From: Flavihumibacter cheonanensis
GTDB lineage: Bacteria; Bacteroidota; Bacteroidia; Chitinophagales; Chitinophagaceae
DNA length: 64,000 bases
Direction: 5' to 3'
Assembly: GCF_022352215.1 (NCBI RefSeq)
Contig: NZ_JAKRWF010000001.1
Coordinates: forward strand, 62,001 to 126,000
Part shown: positions 61,501-64,000 of the stretch, piece after piece
Layout: each line of letters starts with the position of its first letter
Position numbering within the stretch: position 1 is the first letter of the stretch
Translations under genes and position numbers: made by a program
Notes under the pieces: generated by a model
What the model saw: the letters and a program-made list of their open reading frames with translations, nothing else
Told to the model about the DNA's origin: nothing
The model's database searches: none

Positions 61501-61885
61501 TCAGACTTATGATGTTAGTGGTATGACTTACCAGGAGGCAGTTGATCAGAATATCGTAGAACCTGTTAGCGCTCGTCTGTACTATGCAAGATTAACGCAG
61601 TGGTCGACAGGTATTCGGGAATATTCAACCTTTCAGAATGATTGGGTAGCAGTTCGTGAAGTATCTGTTGGATATACCATGCCTGCTAAATTAGCATCCT
61701 CACTGAAGTTAAATTCATTACGTGTTAGCCTGATCGGAAGAAACCTTGGTTATTTACATACAACCACCAAAGATGGTATACATCCTGAAGGTGGTCTTAT
61801 CAGTAACCGTGCAGGTGCATTTGCTGAATACGGTGGTGTACCCTATATCCGTAGTGTAGGATTTAAAGTAGATGCCGGTTTCTAA
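58535..61885 (+). CDS. SusC/RagA family TonB-linked outer-membrane protein
   Basis: A 1116-residue TonB-dependent transporter with a signal peptide ending YAIAQ. A carboxypeptidase-regulatory-like domain (about 28-100; GTVLDEQGAPISGATFVVKG) is followed by the plug (MDEVIVTGFGVKKETRKLAYAVT; PLVVIDGV; LKGSAASALYGSQAQNGVLII) and a 22-strand barrel ending PYIRSVGFKVDAGF. It imports a glycan or peptide bound by its SusD lid. No glycoside hydrolase, protease or sensor is in the window, so the substrate is open. It forms an operon with the ROK regulator and susD-like gene. Confidence 0.93.
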   Translation: MKRTTVRMLLLLFLSVFSAYAIAQQKRTVTGTVLDEQGAPISGATFVVKGSRAGGATDVQGTFTISLTSDAPLVFSAVGFLSKEVPTAGVTELRVVLQKDDKSMDEVIVTGFGVKKETRKLAYAVTEIKGDEIVRASSPNVVNALQGKVAGVFINQGNGGPMSSSRIRIRGNTSLRGNTQPLVVIDGVILEPGTTGGDSWGSAQDFGNQMKNLNPDDYESISVLKGSAASALYGSQAQNGVLIITTKKGRQQKGLGVTVSHSQLFDKAFKATEMQNEFGAGINPTFALGTDGVPEVDGSNYFWSYGPRFNGQQVRDIDDRMITWSAKPNNILDAFQTGKFINTNVAVQGGTDKTTFRASYSNLYNTYVTPNTNLKRDAFALRITQKLSNFLTIDGSVNYSMSQAKNPVAQGGNNSPLFALAYFNPRNYDTKYWMNNYLDPEGGVNRNDPYGLSGLFFGLHYNNTIQFENTLLANLDLTANITPWLTLLLRGNINNADIDRETKNWGSGVGFAGGTYRMYNSTRRNTRLQALLTASKDLNDDFTISASLGGESQAYEPVRYSESSTNGGLKTPGGFFIGNSVNPATTRGGISNESGYAKRIDAAYLFGDVTWRNMLTLNFSARNDWTSSLLYPNDGHGISNYFYPGAGLAWIFTETFKNSSALDFLSFGKLRLAYAHTGAGVNPWVTSTGYYQFLGNYNGPNGLIPRYGFAGGTLGNLNIKNELTKEFEIGADLRFLNNRLGLDVAWYKKNSYNQLLPLALPSESGVGSQLVNAGNIQNQGIEILLTANPVKTKNFNWDMTVNFTRNRNKIIELAPGVTSFDLELAFGADMASVARPGKEYGTIITNYGYASYQAKDGSGNNISDPRNGLKVLKANGSYYRSSELGQPTKELGSMMENFLMNTSQNFRFKNIFLSFQIDSKFGGLMASATHQYGSTNGSLKSTLFGRSEDFGGLQRNTYDANGNVTGTFNDGIIPEGVFANGISIRAPNGQTYDVSGMTYQEAVDQNIVEPVSARLYYARLTQWSTGIREYSTFQNDWVAVREVSVGYTMPAKLASSLKLNSLRVSLIGRNLGYLHTTTKDGIHPEGGLISNRAGAFAEYGGVPYIRSVGFKVDAGF

Positions 61886-61911
61886 TTCGTTTACCTTCAA
61901 AAAAATCAATA

Positions 61912-63621
61912 ATGAAACATACTAGAAAGTTTTTGTATGTCGCAGCTGTTTCACTGATTGGAATAGGAGCATGTAATAAGCAGACATATATTGACTACAA
62001 CACGAATCCCGAGGTTATTTATAATATAAGTCCGGAGGAACAATTCACAAATGGTGCTATTGCACTATTTGATGCTGACTTTGAGTATTACTATGACTAC
62101 TACAGAATAATGATGCCATGGATGCAGTACTTTACTCCTCAGAACGGGAATTCTGTTACGTTTATGACGGATATAGGTAATTTCAACCAGCGCAGAGGTT
62201 ATTTTTATTCAAGAGTAGGAAATGTACTGACTGATGTATTGGAGATAATCAAAAAATTACCTGAATCAGAGCAGGCTAACAGGCAGCATCAGGTTGCGAT
62301 TACTAAAATCCTGATGACATACTATGCACTGTACACAACTGAAACAAATGGTAGCATTCCATATACTGAAGCATTCAGAGCTCGTTATGGTGGAACAGTA
62401 ACTCCAAAGTATGATACCCAGGAAGAACTGTTCAATATATTTGATGCTGACTTAAAAGCTGCTATCGCAACTTTAAAAGCAGGAGGCTCTGAACAGATCA
62501 GTTTTGGTAGTGCAGATCTTTACTACAATGGTGATCCAGCTAAATGGGCTAAAGCTGCTAATGCTTTGCGTCTTCGTTTGGCAATGCGCTGGGGAAAAAG
62601 AAATGCTGCAAAACAACAGGAAATCGTAAATGAAGTACTGGCTGGAGATTTACTAACCAGTAATTCAGATAACCTGGAGTTTGTTTCATCTTCTTCCCAT
62701 GCAGGTGCAGGTGGCAACTGGGATCCCAGTGGTGCTCTTTTTAAAGGAAGCAAATCATTGGTAGATTTTATGTATACAACCAATGATCCTAGAATTCGTA
62801 TCTTCTTTCAGAAGAACGCATTCTCACAGGAGAATGTAGATTTGGCAAAAGATCAGGGTATTTTACCTGCCACTGCTGTAGCCAGTTCAAAAAGGTATAT
62901 TGGTGGCTTCGCTTCTCCAGATGCTGCAGTTGATCCGGCGAATGCTAAGTACTATAATAACAACCGGATATTCAGAAACATCAATGGTACCAATCAGCCT
63001 TTGGATACATTATCTCGGATTCAATACAGGTTATTCTGCCCGGGTATAGCCAACCCTGTGGTAGCCAACCCTTCACCAGGTACTGGTTTGATTACATTCC
63101 CAATGTTGACATATTCAGAGCAATTATTCTTTAGAGCTGAACTAGCCGCAAAAGGAATTACTGGTGAAAATGCAGCTCAATTATATGAAGCAGCTGTTAA
63201 AGCATCTATGAGATACTATGATGTGATGGGTAATCGCGCACAGGTTTTCGATTATACACCACTCACCGACGAAGAAGTAGATGCAGCTTATGAGCACCCG
63301 CTTGTAAAATTTGATGCTTCTAAAGCATTGGATCAGATCGCTTCCCAATCGTATATCCATTTCTTCAAACAGGCAAATGAAGGATGGGCTTTGTACAAGA
63401 GAACTGGTATGCCAAATACGAATACTGTTCTGGCATTTGAGCAAATTCTTGCTAATGGTGTTGCTCAAAATATGCCGAGAAGACCACTGATCAACCTGCC
63501 ATTAACTTCAGACAGAAACTTTGCAAATGCAAAAGCAGCCATTGACCAAATGGCATCTGATCCTGAATTTGGAGCGGGACCTGGTGATATCTTTGGACGC
63601 ATCTGGTGGGATAAACAATAA
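61912..63621 (+). CDS. SusD/RagB family surface lipoprotein
   Basis: A 569-residue surface lipoprotein with lipobox IGAC (Cys near residue 21). It shows the SusD-like helical pattern, best resembling the SusD-like_2 type: GAIALFDADFEYYYDYYRIMMPW, TEAFRARYGGTVTPKYDTQEELF, LRLRLAMRW and LTYSEQLFFRAELAAKG. It caps the SusC barrel and binds the ligand. It is 26 bases after the SusC gene. A strong terminator follows. Confidence 0.9.
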   Translation: MKHTRKFLYVAAVSLIGIGACNKQTYIDYNTNPEVIYNISPEEQFTNGAIALFDADFEYYYDYYRIMMPWMQYFTPQNGNSVTFMTDIGNFNQRRGYFYSRVGNVLTDVLEIIKKLPESEQANRQHQVAITKILMTYYALYTTETNGSIPYTEAFRARYGGTVTPKYDTQEELFNIFDADLKAAIATLKAGGSEQISFGSADLYYNGDPAKWAKAANALRLRLAMRWGKRNAAKQQEIVNEVLAGDLLTSNSDNLEFVSSSSHAGAGGNWDPSGALFKGSKSLVDFMYTTNDPRIRIFFQKNAFSQENVDLAKDQGILPATAVASSKRYIGGFASPDAAVDPANAKYYNNNRIFRNINGTNQPLDTLSRIQYRLFCPGIANPVVANPSPGTGLITFPMLTYSEQLFFRAELAAKGITGENAAQLYEAAVKASMRYYDVMGNRAQVFDYTPLTDEEVDAAYEHPLVKFDASKALDQIASQSYIHFFKQANEGWALYKRTGMPNTNTVLAFEQILANGVAQNMPRRPLINLPLTSDRNFANAKAAIDQMASDPEFGAGPGDIFGRIWWDKQ

Positions 63622-63637
63622 GTATTCTTCCCATAAT

Positions 63638-63666
63638 AAAACCCCGGCAGTTTTTGCCGGGGTTTT
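63638..63666 (+). terminator. Terminator after the SusD-like gene
   Basis: AAAACCCCGGCA (63638-63649) and TGCCGGGGTTTT (63655-63666) form a perfect 12-bp stem with loop GTTTT, ending in T. Confidence 0.93.
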
Positions 63667-63710
63667 ATCCATTTATGACCTGTATGATATAAAGTTTGTA
63701 ATTTGACGCC

Positions 63711-64000
63711 ATGTGGAGGTTACTCATTATTTTCCTGATTGGGTGTTGCTCTGAAAAGCTGGCAGCACAAATGGTTAAAGATCCATTTGACAATACCATG
63801 CTGCATTCTTTTTTTGATAAACAAACTCCCATCAACATAAAAAAGAAGTTAAAGGGAACCGATGATGCTACCTACCAACTCCTAGTGTTTCTCTCTCCTG
63901 AATGCCCCCTGAGTCAGAATTATTCGGTAGTACTACAGCAACTCTCCAATGAATTTGAAGATGTTATTCAGGTGTATGGAATTGTTCCAGGTTCAACTGT
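63711..64000 (+). CDS. Redoxin/thioredoxin-like exported protein, 3' end cut off
   Basis: About the first 96 residues of a protein with a hydrophobic signal (LLIIFLIGCCSEKLAAQ), which could be cut by signal peptidase I after LAAQ or, less likely, at the CC pair as a lipoprotein. The mature part has FLSPECPLSQNYS, the pattern of redoxin-like proteins of this phylum in which the usual second Cys of CxxC is replaced by Ser. It is likely a thioredoxin-fold protein, but the missing C-terminus could add a heme or other domain. Confidence 0.7.
   Translation, partial: MWRLLIIFLIGCCSEKLAAQMVKDPFDNTMLHSFFDKQTPINIKKKLKGTDDATYQLLVFLSPECPLSQNYSVVLQQLSNEFEDVIQVYGIVPGST

Overview
The window comes from a member of the phylum Bacteroidota, most likely family Chitinophagaceae or a near relative. 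This is inferred from PorV2/PorU2-type secretion genes, a SusC/SusD pair, a DarA/DarB (dialkylresorcinol, flexirubin-like) locus, promoters of the TTTG-N19-20-TAnnTTTG type, and a general lack of Shine-Dalgarno sequences with a striking exception at rpsU. Nothing looks like a prophage, transposon, integron or CRISPR array. The DNA reads as chromosomal, mixing housekeeping genes with accessory loci.

Layout. 1-9.4 kb: a cut-off esterase, a lipoprotein, mnmA, an M14 metallopeptidase, ssb, a malate/lactate-type dehydrogenase, aspartate kinase and a second esterase. 9.4-19.8 kb: queA with an unusual structured leader; a unit of AMP nucleosidase, lipoprotein and a double-ATPase ABC protein; a small HsdR_N-like protein; glutamate dehydrogenase; cytochrome c maturation genes ccmB, ccmC and ccmD with tdk; and the Kdo transferase waaA. 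19.9-25.9 kb: one tightly packed nucleotide-sugar operon (sugar aminotransferase, UDP-glucose dehydrogenase, UDP-xylose synthase, rfbB, rfbC, rfbD). 26-31.3 kb: tRNA-Gln, a secreted PLP enzyme, a diheme cytochrome/beta-helix pair and tyrS. 31.4-41.2 kb: porV2, porU2 and two AT-rich envelope genes (a multi-pass GT-C-like protein and an LtaS-like phosphotransferase). 41.2-48.9 kb: ribE, rpsU, xerC, hpf, then the translation block tRNA-Thr/Tyr/Gly/Thr-tuf-tRNA-Trp-secE-nusG-rplK-rplA-rplJ-rplL. 49-57.1 kb: a compact polyketide-type locus (KS-like protein, KS, ACP on the minus strand; DarA, DarB, a small unknown, a BtrH-like protein and an ABC exporter on the plus strand). 57.3-64 kb: a ROK regulator, a SusC/SusD pair and the start of a redoxin-like protein.

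How the genes work together. The sugar operon makes UDP-glucuronate, UDP-xylose and dTDP-rhamnose for surface glycans, but lacks rfbA and glycosyltransferases. PorV2 and PorU2 are type IX secretion relatives, and the two membrane genes behind them could modify surface polymers. The dar locus has the aromatic-ring-forming enzymes but not the reductases, dehydratases and aryl-polyene genes of a full flexirubin cluster. It occupies the place directly after rplL where rpoB and rpoC normally lie.

The observations most worth a second look are the queA leader (two hairpins showing the same CCGUAA loop, with two mini-ORFs that both end Pro-stop), the strong Shine-Dalgarno of rpsU, the rpsU terminator that abuts the xerC start, and the reduced dar locus after rplL.
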